From NCBI RefSeq assembly GCF_963966145.1, contig NC_091047.1, forward strand, positions 22,568,001 to 22,632,000: a DNA stretch of 64,000 nt, in the 5' to 3' direction. How positions within the stretch are numbered: the stretch's first letter is position 1; each line of letters opens with the position of its first letter. This stretch comes from Tenebrio molitor (lineage: Eukaryota; Arthropoda; Insecta; Coleoptera; Tenebrionidae). The translations under genes were made by a program, and so were the position numbers. The notes beneath the pieces are model-generated. The model was given only the letters and a program-made list of their open reading frames with translations, ran no database searches and was not told the origin of the DNA. Below are positions 1 through 13,264 of the stretch, one piece after another.

Positions 1-2090
1 ATTAAAGAAAGAAATCTCTAAATAAATAAATAAATATGTATGCTGCATATACAGGGTATTTCACGAGTGAGCCTGGCAAAATTGAAAATGCAACACACAA
101 TACATTCCAAAGTGAACGCGGCTATTTTAAATATCGCATGTTCTTGACTTCAAGGCTATGTAATAAAATTGCATTATTTTTACATTTGATGTTATTGATC
201 CACCTGGTATTTTAATGTAGGTATAAATAGTACAAGATTGAGAAGACATTTTATACAAGTATCCAAAAAAAAGACGACTCCATAGGTCCCTTATTTATCG
301 GAAGATTTTAATTATCTAAAGTCAGAATCACGAAGCAATCAAATGTATAGAAAGAGATGGAAATAACAGGAAGTTCAGTTCCTTCTCTCTGATATTTTCT
401 TATTGGCCCTTCGATAAAAAATGACGTCAAAAGAAGGGTAGCGACAGCGTTCCCTTTATTGCTTTCTCTTTCTACGTTTTTTCGCTCGCGCAGCCTACAT
501 TAGCAGTCCATATCTATATGTGGATGGATGACGTCATTATGACGTCACGACATTACTACGTTTATCTGTGTTAGTCAACGCGAATATTTGGCATCTTCGA
601 ATGTTTTGAAACTTGCAGAGCGTGGTAGAGAAAGACCCAGTGGAGCTCGAAAAATACTTAGAAAAAAAATTCGCTCTTCCTGAAGATATAAGCACTTTAA
701 TTTTGTTCAATACATAGCAGCCACATAGCAGCGTATCTACAGTTACCACAAAATACTATTCTAAAGTCCATTCGTTTTAATAAACAATTGTCAATGTCAA
801 AAATTCTTAAAAGACCGGACTGTACCACCCCAGATTACCCAGAATATTGTATTTATGGGCCAGATGTATAATGGTTTTTACACTAGATTTTTATTGAGGT
901 TATGTATATGTTGCAATTTGACGTTTTTCTATCGCAATTACACAAATCACATATCCAGCGACCGGTACGAAAGTACCTACAGAAAAATGATATCTGTTAA
1001 GACCTTGCACATCAAAAGCAATGTTTCGTGATGTTTAATGATTCTGAAAAGCGAGTTGCGTCTTCAAACTTAGCAAGAAGAAATGAAGGTTTGTACAGAA
1101 TATTTACTTGAAATCCAATAAATCGGGAAATGTGAACGGTTAAATAAAATGTGGATTGAAAGATGAAAGACAAAAACTAGTTTAATATGAGAAAAATGAA
1201 AAAACTAGGAAATAGGTTACATCAAAAATATGAGCAGCTTTCTCGCAAATTTCTTTCATCGACATTCATGGTTTTTCCGTGTCCAATTCTTTGCAGTATC
1301 GAACTACTGCCATCTTTTCACGTTGAAGAAGCGACTGACCTGTACCCCTTTTACGTGAAGCCATTCTTCAACTTTAAATTCTTCACCAATTTTGAATTTT
1401 ATGCTTTTATATTTAAACAAGTCCTGCGCATGTCAAATAGATGAAATTTGGCTGACACTGAGAGATACCAAGATGGATTTATGAAATAACTAGGTTTGAC
1501 ATTTTGGCAAGTCTACCAACTTGACAACATTTTGACAATTGTTTTTTAAAACGAATTTACTGTAGCTACGTTGCCGTTCCAATTTTAAGAAAAATTACAA
1601 ACATTTACGATTTTTTTACTCCAAAATAAAGCTATTCTTCAAAAAATTGTCTTACGTTATTATTTTCCACAATCATCTACACCATAAATAACAATAAACA
1701 CTGAACTTTTCAACCTGTATTTGAAGAAAACGCACTTCAAAGAGTGCAGTTTCAGACCTTTGTGGGGAAGTCCCGATTTTTTTTTTAATTTCCACATTTG
1801 GACTACTGAAGTGATCCCCTACAACGCTCTGAATTTGGAATTCGCAAATTTTGAGACACGCCCATCACAACAGATTTGGGATTTTATAAAAAAATCCACG
1901 AGTTCCACTTGCATGTGGTTAAAATGTTAATTTCTGGTTGAAATTTCCATAAAAGTCCAATTTGGGACTACTACACGAGCGCTAAAAATTCAAACGTCTT
2001 GAATATTTTAAATTCCACGCTTATGCCCACCTTCCAAAGATAATAGCACACGTTTCGAGATTAAACGAACCGTCTGCCACTCCCACAAAA
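1..2090. other. Gene-free AT-rich DNA
   Basis: Contains an (AAAT)n tract at 21-36 and a lone DNA-element end TATACAGGGTATTTCACGAG at 49-68 with no partner found. I see no coding evidence; short frames lack recognisable motifs. Confidence 0.5.
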
Positions 2091-5041
2091 ACGCATCTTT
2101 CTGGTCCCTCCGGGACCGACTCCTGAACTATCGAAGCTCGCTGATTAGAACGTGCTCCGTGGTTCTATTTCCTACAAACTAAATTTAGACGATCCCGAGC
2201 AACTCTCGTTGTTCCTTGATCTATCCAGAAGCTACCCCTACACGTCTTGTCTTTCCCGGTCTAATATCTTGATACTTTCATCCGGTCCAGTCCATCCGGC
2301 GTTTCACAGTTGCTGGCAAATACTTGTTGACGGGCTTTCAAACTTGTCAGCCGAGTTGTGTTTGCGGTGGAGGTAATGCGTTTCCAGTAACCGCAAGGGA
2401 GGCGGCAAGGCTGGGGCGTCGGTAACGAAGTTAACTGCAGCCTAGCTCTCGGCAAGTCTGCAGCGGAGGAATATCCGTCAGTGATTAGATTAGATGTCTC
2501 GGGAAGACCGATGGAAGGGCTTTCACTGATACGGATATGTACTGTCGCGCTTTTACACCGTTGGGGTCCGCCATAGGATTTCCGATTCAGGTCAGTGCTG
2601 GCGAGAGCGACGCCAACGGGGAGCTTTTTATGTTGGTGGTCGTTAACCACGTACCAAAGCACTAATTAGTGGACAACTCTTGATTTACTAACGTGCTTCT
2701 TCCATAATAACTCTGGGGAATTTTACGGGGTACGTTCATTAAAATAGTTAGACGTAATCTCTGCACATTCTCCGTTAACATTACGTTCGACTTCTCGGTA
2801 AACGGAACCCAAAGCGAATACCGAAGCACGATTTTGGTGTCCGTCACAGTTCGAAGTAAAGAGGCATTTGCTACATCGGGAGTCGTATAAATCGCGTGTC
2901 TTCGCCGTAAACGCGACTTAATCGCCCAGCGAGGTTGAGAAAAATCTTTCAGCACCTTCGCAATTAGAGTGTTGCTGCTCCTTCTCAGCACCAACAACCG
3001 GTTGAGATAATTTCAGAAATATTCCTCATATACAGCTGTCCCAGAACTCACTTCCCAGAGAAGTACCTACCTACACCTATACTTCGTTCAGCGAGAGATT
3101 GGGAGATTTTAAATTGTAGGCTTGTAATCCAACACTACAAAATGCACTAGAATATATTAATTAGGGCAAAAATGTGACGGCTTGAAGGATATACATATTT
3201 CAAATTTTACCTGCGCTAGGTGCTGCTTTCTCTACGTAGAATTTTGTGATTTTTATATCAACCAATCTCTCGCTGGACCAACTATACCAGTTTTTATTAC
3301 CGACAATAACAAATTCATTTGTTCACAACTTTGACATTTACGACAGAAACTAATCTGCCATTTTCCCGAATTAGATAAACGATGAGAACTTTTGTTATTT
3401 TAGATCCTCTTGATGTCTCTTTTGTTACTCATCTCGAACGCGAGAAACTCTGTTAACGTGATGCGCCAGTCGTTCGCTTCAATCGTCTCCATGAGTCTGC
3501 AAAAAGCACCAAATATCAAAATATTTTACGACGCTGTAAAAGCTTCCAACATTTTCATCACGCCGTTAATTGACCGTTTAATGTCTCTTCCGATTTTCAA
3601 AGCGCTGGACAAAAGTAGACGTAGACAGTCGGCAGAAAACAATCGCCTTTTGTGACGTAATCAAGAAGTACGCCCATCGCGCACGGTCACTACAGTGACA
3701 GCGTTGTGTATTGGGCACGCCGCAAATAAGCGTTATTTTTTATCGACCATAATTACACAGTGCGTCGATGACGAGGTGGAATTTAAGAGCCGCATTCGTT
3801 ATAGAAATCTGTGTTTTCAAAGTCATCCGGTGCGACAGGTATTTATTGGGGCGTAGGCACAAAAAACCTCCAAAGCCCATCATCCCAAGACTTCGATATT
3901 TTAAGGGCCCGCTAATGCCGTAAAGTTGCTATAATTAAAGACATAAAAGAGTCGGATACGGCGAGAAACGCGAAGTATGCTTTGATCTAAATATAATTAA
4001 GCACTTAGCTTGAAAAGCGACTTGGTGCTTATTTTGCAAGAAGGGTTGCAGCCTGCAGTCCATCGAAATTAGGCATTTCTCCGTCATTGTTAACGACTTT
4101 CTTTCTATCGGTTTGAATGGAGTCGGGAGAGAGGCGAGGCTCCAGACGGCCATAATCAATAAAAAACTGAAGCCATGACCAAAGAAGTTCATCGAAGCGA
4201 AACTCTGATAACATAATCAAGGAAGTTTCCTTCTTTATCAGACTTCTGAAAGGGTGGGCCCGCGTCCTTTGTGGGCCGCTTCGACTCCCAGACGCCATTA
4301 GCATAGAGATGGAATTTTTCGCAATATTATTAAAAGCCGATTCTTGTATTTACCTTTGATTAAAGCAATTTCCCTCGACCGCTAAACCTGTCGCGCTGAC
4401 CACTGTCAAATATAATTGCAACAATAAAGTAGCGATTTTATCGAAAATGAAAAAAGAGAAACAATCTTCAGAGGACGTCGCTTTCTCGGAGAAAAAGTTT
4501 TAAGAGCCAATCGGGTTTAATTGCTCTTTGCTTTGATAAACTCGGCGAGTTCTGGCCGTCTGTCGGTGGAGATTTTACAGTTGGAGTTATTAGCGAGGCG
4601 AACGTCTTTCGTCACAAGCGAGTGTCATTAAATTTTCGTTTCGAGTCATGAATATTTGAGCATCTGTCAGGACCTTTTCCATTTACTTGAAGGATGCGAG
4701 CTCATTTTTCAATGCTCCTTAATATACGATGTTCTCCTTTGTTCTGTCTTGTGCAGCTTTTGCACCGGGATGGGAGTGCACTAGCCTATTTTGCATAATG
4801 ACGGTGTGAAAATGAGGCTTCGTTGTTGGCGAGATCGAAGCGAGACATTTTTTGTGCCGATTCTTTGAGAAAACCTGGTGAATTATGATAATGGCGAGGT
4901 GGCGACAAAAAATGCAGTTTCTTGAACTGATTTGGTAAAACTGACAAGATGAGAGCAGAAATTCAATGATGGATCAAAAATAAATCTTTTTTAAATTATA
5001 AAACGTCAACTTTGTCCTACACAAATCTTAATTGAGTAGAG
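2091..5041. other. GC-richer gene-free block
   Basis: Higher GC than its flanks, with several medium open frames on both strands (for example 2261-2662 minus) that share no recognisable motif and overlap antisense frames. Could be conserved non-coding or regulatory sequence. Confidence 0.4.
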
Positions 5042-5410
5042 TTTAAAAAAAAATAGATGGTGGGGTGCTTGCTTTTATTTTCGTCAACGTGCAAATAGGG
5101 TAGCTTCCTCAGCTGTCAAATATTTCGTGAAACAGGAATTGTAGAACGGACGAGTGAAAGTGGACGGCCATCAAAAGAGATTTCAGATTATCATTCAGGT
5201 AATGCATTTGAACGATTTGTCAACTTAAGAAAATAATTTAGGTACCTTTGGATAAGAGAAAGAACAGCATGACTTGCTTGACCACAAATTTATTTGAACA
5301 CTCGTTATTTGCAATTTAATAATGGATTTTCGTTTACAAATATAATTAAAAAAAATGTCTCTCTTTTTAAACTGACTGTATGTAACAGCTTAGTAGTACG
5401 TTGTTAAGTA

Positions 5411-5628
5411 GGCAGAATATAGCCTAAGGGAGTCCGTTTCGGCTCGGGGACGCGAAGGTCCCGGGTTCAATTCCGACCCAGGGCCAAATTTAACAAAAAA
5501 AGGCTATATTCTATTTCGTGATTCGGAAGTCACGTTAAGCCATTGGTCCCTGTCTATTGAGTTGGTCATCATGCCCTCATAGATTTGGAAACCAGTCCCA
5601 GACTGTGTAACAAATTTTTGAGTATATA
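5411..5628 (+). mobile_element. tRNA-derived SINE
   Basis: An A-box-like TAGCCTAAGGG at 5420-5430 is followed 33 nt later by a good B box, GGTTCAATTCC, at 5464-5474, flanked by complementary GGG and CCC as in a T arm. The following body does not continue as a tRNA acceptor stem and ends in AGTATATA. This is the organisation of a tRNA-headed SINE with an unrelated body, not a functional tRNA gene. Confidence 0.72.
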
Positions 5629-5773
5629 GCGTCTAAATCGGATTCCTGGTTTGGCAGCGATATTGAGCAGACGACAGACGTGTAGTAAAAAAAACGTGCA
5701 GAGATTACTAATATCAACAGCGACGAGCTAGTGAGAGGTGATAAGCAGAAGGTAGGGGCAAGAAAGAGAGGGC

Positions 5774-6457
5774 ATGACGAAATCGGCGAAAGTAAGGAAA
5801 GAAAGCAACAAGAGAGAAAGAGAAGAGGGTAGGACGACTCAAGAAGGCACGAACCTATTCAGAAAGAGTTTCAGAAAAGGGAAGATCCTCCCAAGTAGTA
5901 GCGAAGAAGGAAATGAACGCAAGGAAATGGATAAGGATATAAAAACCACGATTAGAGAGATAAGAGAGGATACGGAGGAAATAAGAGAGGAGAACAAAGT
6001 ACTAAGAAAGGAATTAGCGGTAGTGAGAGAGGAAAATTGGGAGCTAAGGAAAAAATTTGCGGTGGTGAGAGAGGAGATAAGAGGAAGAGAAGAAAAATGG
6101 CAGGCGGAGAAGGCAGATTGGATGAAAAGAATGAAAATGATAGAGGAAAAGATGGAACAACGAGAAAAGAAGGAGAGGAAGGATAATGTTATAATAACCG
6201 TAATAGGGGGAATAAGAGGAAATATAGAGAGGAGGGTGGAAGAATAGTTAGAAAGGGAGATAGGGGTGAAAGTGAAAGTAAAGGAAGCATTTAAAATAAA
6301 TAAAGATAAGATGATGTTGGGAAAAATAGAAAGTTGGGAGAAAAATAAGAACATTCTGCTAAATAAGAGTAAGTTGAAGGAAAGAAAAGGTAGAAGGTGT
6401 ATATAGATGAAAGATGACGATTTGACAAACGAAGAAGTATTGCCTACTAACTTTTAG
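5774..6457 (+). pseudogene. Broken LINE ORF1 (non-LTR retrotransposon coiled-coil nucleic-acid-binding protein)
   Basis: An open frame of 157 codons (5774-6247) is extremely Lys/Glu/Arg-rich. It has a heptad-like region at about residues 55-135 (EIREENKVLRKELAVVREE), then a switch to a folded-looking segment NVIITVIGGIRGNIE. The frame continues after the TAG at 6245 with REIGVKVKVKEAFKINK, KIESWEKNKNILLNKSKLK and, past a second TAG at 6404, DDDLTNEE. That order (coiled coil, then an RRM-like core, then a DDDLT-type motif) matches ORF1 proteins of insect non-LTR retrotransposons, which coat the RNA for reverse transcription. Two in-frame stops and no following ORF2 make it dead and 3'-truncated. 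The clade is not assigned. A long Ser/Phe/Leu frame on the opposite strand is its shadow. Confidence 0.72.
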
Positions 6458-6751
6458 TGGGAAAGAATTTTTCTAAAACCTTTAAAAAAATGCATGTAAA
6501 CGGCAAACTCCAAATATTCCTGCTTCCTGCTAAATAGAAGTTTTCGGTTCATTTTACATTATTTCCCTTTTTCCTCTATCAGCAATTTCTGAAATACGTA
6601 CTAATGGTAGTAATGGTCGTCCACTTTCACTTTTTCATTCTACACTTCCCGTTTCTCGAAGCATTTGACAGCTGATCAAGTTGCGCCACACGTTAACGGA
6701 AATAAAAGCAAGCGCCAGGCCAGATGACAACTGACACACATTTTTTTGAAC

Positions 6752-8280
6752 ACACGTTACTACCTAGTCTCGATTTCCGTCATCGTCCGAGCGAAGCGCC
6801 CTGTATATCTGAGAGCAACGAAAAAAATGCCAAGTAATGGCACAAATCAGCGATAGTGTTGATTGAATGTTCGTTACGTAATCTATTTAGTTCACAACGT
6901 GGTGTCGATTCCGGTGCACTCATTTGTGAAAAATAATTACTGGGATGGCCGTAAAATTAATTAACAATCTATATTGAAACCAGCTTGACAGCTATCATAT
7001 CTAACAGCCAATTAAAATTGTTGCGGAGCTATACACCTTCCCATAACCGTATACAAAATCAGTCAGACGTGCACGGGGACGTCCGTATTTCTTGTAGTTT
7101 TTATTCCGACGGATGCGACGCAGACAAAGTGCAGACCACCTCCAGGAGCTCGATTTGTTTGGGTTTGTTTGTCGTCGGATGAAAGGCGCCTCCGAAGGCG
7201 CCCGGCGTCCCGGACGTCGTCGCCATGACGACGGCCCTCGAATCTGATTTATCTCCTCTCTGTAAGAGTGCACATCCGCAACGGCCCTTTCTGGTTACTG
7301 TTATTGCTTTCCATCTGTATTATTTTCGATATTTCGCGGCAATAATGTGGGAACTGTGCTCTCGTCGGACCATCTTCGCCAAACATATGGTTCAGGAAAT
7401 GGAAATTAAAAAAATTGGAGAAAAAGGAGTGCACACGGAATTTATGTCCAATTAAAATAGACCGGTAGCGATTTATTGATGGTAAATAAGTCATTATAAG
7501 CAAATCTAATGGTTTTGGTCGATACATGCGAAGGATAATCAAAATTTATGATTTGCCATAAAGATAAGAATTGCTGGGACGTTTTATTTATATCTTCACG
7601 TTCGTTCAGGTCGACAATCGGGCCAAACTATTTCTGCAGTTTCTTGCTCAATATTCGATCATTTCATTGTTTGTGAAGCTTTCGCACGTAAATCAACACC
7701 AATCATCATCCGTTAGATTACCTGCTATATCCAATAACCATCATGGGGTTTGAACTCGTTTCAAATTTAAATGGAATAAAGGAAATGTATCCGCAGAATG
7801 TTCACATGTTAACGGATCATTTACATGAAACACGATCGAAACAATTCGTATCTACAGAGCAGTGTTGCTTTGATTCAAAAACCAAAGAAAAAAAAACACA
7901 AATGAGTAGCGATAATAAAAAATAACTGAGCTTTTTTTCGTCACTCTGATGACAGGTTTGGTGTCGAAATGCGAGTCAGTTTTAGATTGATAATAAAATG
8001 TATTTGGTGCAAGGAAATGAATAAAGTAAATATCGAGGTAAATATGTATTTGTGAATACCAAGCGGTCGGTTGAATTTTCATTTAAAAGAAAAGACGAAT
8101 TGCTTTCCCTAACATTTTATACTAGTTAAATTAAAAAAAAAAAATCCAGTTTTATCATTATCTAATTAATTTATTAATAATAAATCATATGTAATACAAT
8201 TTATGAATGAAACATGAATAGAACAACTTGAACATAACTCCTGTAAAAAGTGTGCATATAGAAAGAAGAAGAAATGATAA
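6752..8280. other. Gene-free; GC-richer patch at 7000-7450
   Basis: The patch has open frames on both strands (6985-7273 and 7225-7542) with no family signature. The rest is AT-rich and featureless to the eye. Confidence 0.4.
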
Positions 8281-8282
8281 TA

Positions 8283-9188
8283 CAGGCTGTTTGATGAAAA
8301 ACGCCTCAACCCATAACTTTTTTATTTATTACCCGATTTCAATGAACAAAAAAATCAGAGATATGGTTTTTCAAGCACTACAAAACAGACATAAAATTTA
8401 TTTTTTTTGACGTTATCTTCAATAGCTAACGATAGTCAACTTTTTTTTTTTAAATGGACACATGTAGTTTTTTAGGCTTGGTCTGGTAAGGTTTTTTTTT
8501 TCTGAATCTCATGATGTATTGAAAGTTATCATTTGGTTCATAGCTAACTGAAAAAAAAAAACATTTTTTTTTGGTTCAGCTTATACAATTTTTAAGAGTG
8601 CCGTGAAAAACAATCGGAATCCAAATACGATAAATGTCATCTAAACGTCAGCTTAGAAATTTTCATCTGCTTTTTTAAACTTTTTTTATTTAAGTATAAA
8701 ATATGTAACAACATTGTCAGTCATGCAGGATAGCAGTCATTTGACTATTATTTTATGTTCGAGTGTAATAATAATCGTAATTAGTCAAAAACAAAAAGGT
8801 AATAGAAAAAAAAAATTATTATTATTCATGTTTTCCAAGAAAATAATAATATAACTCTTCAAGATTGCACCTGAAAATTTTCAAACTCACACTTGACATT
8901 TGTTGCTATTTGTATTCCAATTGTTTTTCACGGCACACTTGAAAATTTCATAATAAGCTGAACCACAATTAAAAATTGTTTTTTTTTTCAGTCAGCTATG
9001 CACCAAATGATAACTTTTAATACATTAGATTCAGAAAAAAAAACTTTACCAGACTGAGCCTAAAAAACTACATGTGTCCATTAAAAAAAAAAAAGTTGAC
9101 TATCGTTAGCTACTGAAAATAACGTCAAAAAAAAAATTATAATAAATAAAAAAGTTATGGGTTGAGGCGTTTTTTATCAAACAGCCTG
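8283..9188. mobile_element. 906-bp foldback MITE with inverted arms of about 390 bp, flanked by TA
   Basis: The left arm starts CAGGCTGTTTGATGAAAAAC and the right arm is its reverse complement ending TCAAACAGCCTG. Similarity runs inwards for nearly 400 bp, through CCTCAACCCATAAC, GCTAACGATAGTCAAC, GGACACATGTAG, TTATCATTTGGT and GTGCCGTGAAAAACAAT. Bases flanking both ends are TA (8281-8282 and 9189-9190), the target duplication typical of Tc1/mariner elements. There is no coding sequence. The two arms differ by scattered substitutions and A/T-run length changes, so the insertion is not recent. The whole unit could form a long hairpin RNA if transcribed. Confidence 0.85.
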
Positions 9189-9471
9189 TATAAGTAATGT
9201 TTCCAAAGATATTATTATTATGTACGAAAAATACGAAAAATTATGTACTTGATACCAAAATCTAAAATTATAAATAAATCGGGTCTTGATACCGTGACGC
9301 CTTTTTATTGGAGTCTTAAAAAATATGTACGTATTTGATATGTATAAAAAAATAATCAACAAAATGCTACAAAAATAAAATTATTTCTAACTGAAGTAAT
9401 TAAAAAAATTGCATTAAAAATGGCAGGAATTCCTTTTGTAAGCCCGAAATTTACGTGTAAAGGACATTATA

Positions 9472-9714
9472 AAGGGTCATTATAAATGATTGTACCATCG
9501 TAGTAGGCGTTGGCAAGCGTTGGTGACTAAAAAATTGAATGTGCCGCAAGCTTGATAACATGAGTGAGACTAGCATCGCCGATAGGTGGCGCTACTGACG
9601 GTAGTGGAAATCTGTCTACTAGTTTGTCTAACGTTGCGAAGCAGGCGGCACATCCAAAATGTGTGTGGGTTTTCACCGCCAACTGCGATCGGACAATCAT
9701 TTATAATGACCCTC
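9472..9714. mobile_element. CAGGGT-family MITE, copy 1
   Basis: The inverted ends share GGGTCATTATAAATGATTGT, with TA on each side. The interior carries AATGTGCCGCAAGC, TAGGTGGCGCTAC and GGCGGCACATCCAAAAT, shared with the copy at 20960-21188. About 243 bp, non-coding. Confidence 0.82.
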
Positions 9715-10248
9715 TATAAGTTGTTTTTGCTTAAATATTTTTAAATTTCGTCATTCGCTTTATTATTAAGTTTTATTTTGGTTTTTCGAAAGACATATAT
9801 GAACTATCCGCAAGACACTTTTGAAACGTGCAATTTCTATTAAAAAATGTATCAAAAATTTATGACCAACTGACTATTTTTAAATTTATACGATTAATAA
9901 TTTCATTAAAAAAATAAAACCACCCACTTTGTAAATAAATAATAAATAAAAATTCAGTGGTCAAAAATATTGCAAACACAATTTACAGCAGCTTGAAAAA
10001 TGCCTCGCTATAAACTCATCTTGGAAAAAATCATATTTGAAGTTTCAATCATTTTTTATTTTTTTGTAATTACAGCTTCTATAAATTGAAAACTTTGATT
10101 ATCTTTCTTTGCACATATATGAATATATTTACATATTACATCAACGTTCACTATACGCTTTAAAAGGAAACATATTTTATGGTTCATTTATTTCTACATA
10201 CAGTGTTTTAATATTCACTATTCATCAACATTTAATTCACCCAATATA

Positions 10249-10474
10249 CAGGGTCATAATGAATGTTTGTAGTCGAAGCAAGCCATGCCCATGTTATGAA
10301 ATTTGTGCCGCTCTATACAAACACAACTCTAATGTGGCGTGAACTGTAAATAGTGTCAATTTTGTGAACGGTGTGCACTCACTTAATTTTATCATTTTCA
10401 TATGGAGCGGCAACCATAAATTTTACATTCAGTTTTCACACCAACTTGGACTACAATAATTTATAATGACCCTG
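10249..10474. mobile_element. CAGGGT-family MITE, diverged member
   Basis: Starts CAGGGTCATAATGAATGTT and ends with the matching inverted ATAATGACCCTG, with TA on both sides (10247-10248 and 10475-10476). Ends match copies 1-3, but the interior is diverged, keeping only short pieces such as GTGCCGCTC. About 226 bp. Confidence 0.75.
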
Positions 10475-13264
10475 TATAATTTAGTGTACGTTTTCGTATT
10501 GGAAATGTCATCTATCATGTCATTTTCTTAACACAAAATAAATACGTATTAGTGTCTAGTATGTATGGTTGTTTACAACGACATCCGTGCTGTCAATATG
10601 ACAGTATGTTGGCATCACTTGCTGTTTCAGTTTAGTAATTTTGAATTTCCTAATTTGGCAATGCACCTTGATGCGGCAAATTGACAAATTCAAATTAGAT
10701 CGTGTAAATATGAAATCGAAAATATTTTTCCAAATAAAACGCAACAACTTATTGAAGCGTGGAAATGTTATTACAGAAATTCTCAGACATACAAGAATTA
10801 GTTGAACGTCCCTGCGGACAAAGGTCGAAGCTGCCAGCTACATAAAATAGAAAGATGCACAAGAAAACTGTGCTTTCGAGTTATATACGTCAAGGTAAAT
10901 GACACAGTTTAATTTTAAAAATCGTGACAAACATCAGGTATTGAGTGAAATGTGAAAATAGGAAACCCTAACGATGTTCTCTTGTTCCAGACAAGAAAAG
11001 ATTAATTAAATCCCACTTCTACAACGCTTTTCTCTTAATTCCCATCTCTGATTGCCTTCGTTCCAATTCCAGAAACTCTATTCTTATATCGGAGTAGTTT
11101 CCAATACAAACCCAAACTTCTAAACAATCAAGAAAAGCTTCGCGATTGTCAAGAAATGGGAACGATAGACACCATTTGATTAGACCGAACAGTTTCTCTC
11201 AGAACGGTTCACGCTCCAAAGTGGCCCAATTTATCCAACTCCTTGTTAGAAACCGATCGATGATTAAATCCGGTCGTCTAAATTTTACACAGAACTGTAC
11301 GAAACTCGAAATCTAGGCGTAATCCACCTCCGCACAAATAAAAGTAATTCATCACTTTTTGACGTTAAGCTCTTTGATAAAACGGCAGTGCCAGACGCGA
11401 TCCGATAAATATTTCATATCGTCCATTACCAGAAATTCAAGACATCCGTTCGTTTAACAAACGAGTCGAGAAAAGCTGGAATTTGTGCAAAGTTTGTTGT
11501 TGGAGGATTTGACGGTGGAAGCTCGTCTTAATAAAACTCCAATTATTTTAAGTGAAGTATGCAGTTGCGTTGCTCCAAATCAGCAAATAAATCTCCCAAT
11601 TTAGGAAGAGTGCCTCTAAACAACATGCAAATGAAATAGTTCCTCATAAAGCAAAAGATATAAATGGGGCGAAGAACGCCTCTCTCGTGTGCTTTCGCTA
11701 TGACGCTCCGAGCTTTACGAGGGTTCCGATCACCATATGCCCGAACGTTTAAATCCACAAACTCAATTTCTTACGCCGCCCCTTTGATTGACTAATAAAA
11801 TCGCGTCGTATAGGTGGGATTTCATTACATCAGTAAAGGATTCGGCCCCACGATCGTCAATCATCGTTCAACGTAAATTTCGCTAATTCAATAATAACAG
11901 GTCGGAGGAAATTAAATAACAGTTGTGAGCAGACGAGGTTCATTAATACCGATTAGTCGAACGGACTTCACTAACCTCCGACTGCAATGTTAAATGAAAG
12001 CAATTAAGAAGATCGAAGTAAACTCGCCGTAATAACATTCAAGCTCGCTGCGAAAATCCTTAAAACATGTTAATAATCCTGCTCGACAGTTGCAAATAAA
12101 CGACGGAAAGCAGGGAAAGAAACTGGACTCTAAAATGCGTGCATAAACTGTCCTGTATATTTACCACTCGTGTAACAAAAAATAGCAAGAACTCGTTTCA
12201 GATGGGTGAAAAATAACAACCTTGCCACCTTAATCGCTAATTAACTTTGATGAGGGAAAAGCTCTTGAACGCTTTTTGCGATGCCGACAAATCATTTTTG
12301 ATATAAAAAGCTCTGAGTATTACTTGGAATAAGCAAATCTTGTACAATGGAAACTCACTCAAGCACTCAAAAAATATTCTTACAAAATATCCAAAATGAT
12401 ATTTTTGTAAATGCTGAGTTGAGTTGGAGTTGAATTAAGGTGTAAAAATAGTTTCACAATTAATAACATTTTTTTTTCATAGTTATTTATGCAACATGTG
12501 GATAAAAGCATAGTAATAGCACAGCGACAGTAATTTATGGTAGTTAAAACGTTGCACGACATTCGTATCAGAAGTCCAAATTAGCATACTTAACATTTCT
12601 TTTCCCACTTCGTATCGTAAAAAGACACATTACGGTACTTGTATCATAATAACTATAACTTAACGCTGTATAAAATGTCCACATTAACGCATATTATCCA
12701 CTGAAAAACAACTACTCTTTTTAATCGTGGTACAAAATAACTATTTGTGCAATAAGTTAGGAAATGTAATTTTTTTCTATATTAGGCATGGGATCTACGG
12801 AAATATGGATTTCCTACGTACTGCACACATGATTTTTTCTACTGGAAAAATAAATTAAATTCAAATATTTTCAATTTTTTATCATTATTTCTAAATTAAA
12901 AACTGGAATCAAAATTGTTCTGTTTTCGTTACTATAGAGAAGCAATTTTGTTTATAAAAAAACAAAGTTTGTTAAGGCGTTTAAGGTGTTCGCTCGAGTA
13001 AATTTACGGAAATTCTGTTAAAATGTCTGCTATAATGAATCGTTTGATATTGAAGAATATGCAAAACAGGCCGAATACCTGAAAAGTAACAGCTCAGGAA
13101 TATTGAACAACGTTTTTCGTGTTAGTTTAAGGAAAGGCTTAAAAAAAACATTAATTTGTAGTAAATTTTGAAGTTATCTTTAACAGATTTCAAGTTACGT
13201 ATTTCAGGAAACGATCAAAATTGAACTTTTAATGTTGAAATATTATTTCCGCACTTGTTAGGAA

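Larger units (their letters stand above)
5042..6751. mobile_element. Composite repeat bounded by inverted ends of about 150 bp
   Basis: The left end (5042-5195) and right end (6583-6751) are imperfect inverted copies of each other. Both contain GCTTGCTTTTATTT, CAGCTGTCAAAT, GTGAAAGTGGACG and a terminal run near AAAAAAATG, in matching order. A third, solitary copy of the same end lies at 30019-30165. The enclosed 1.4 kb holds a tRNA-type SINE and a plus-strand LINE ORF1 relic, so this looks like a non-autonomous DNA element, or two inverted copies of one repeat, later filled by retroelements. I saw no transposase for these ends. Confidence 0.65.

Noticed and set aside
2261..2997. Two adjacent minus frames (133 and 111 codons) as a possible gene
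   Set aside because: No motif, no splice signals that join them, and overlapping plus-strand frames of equal quality.
5411..5490. Functional tRNA gene
   Set aside because: A and B boxes are present but the acceptor stem and anticodon arm do not fold, and the sequence runs into a SINE body.
5839..6354. 171-codon hydrophobic minus frame
   Set aside because: Antisense shadow of the LINE ORF1 relic.
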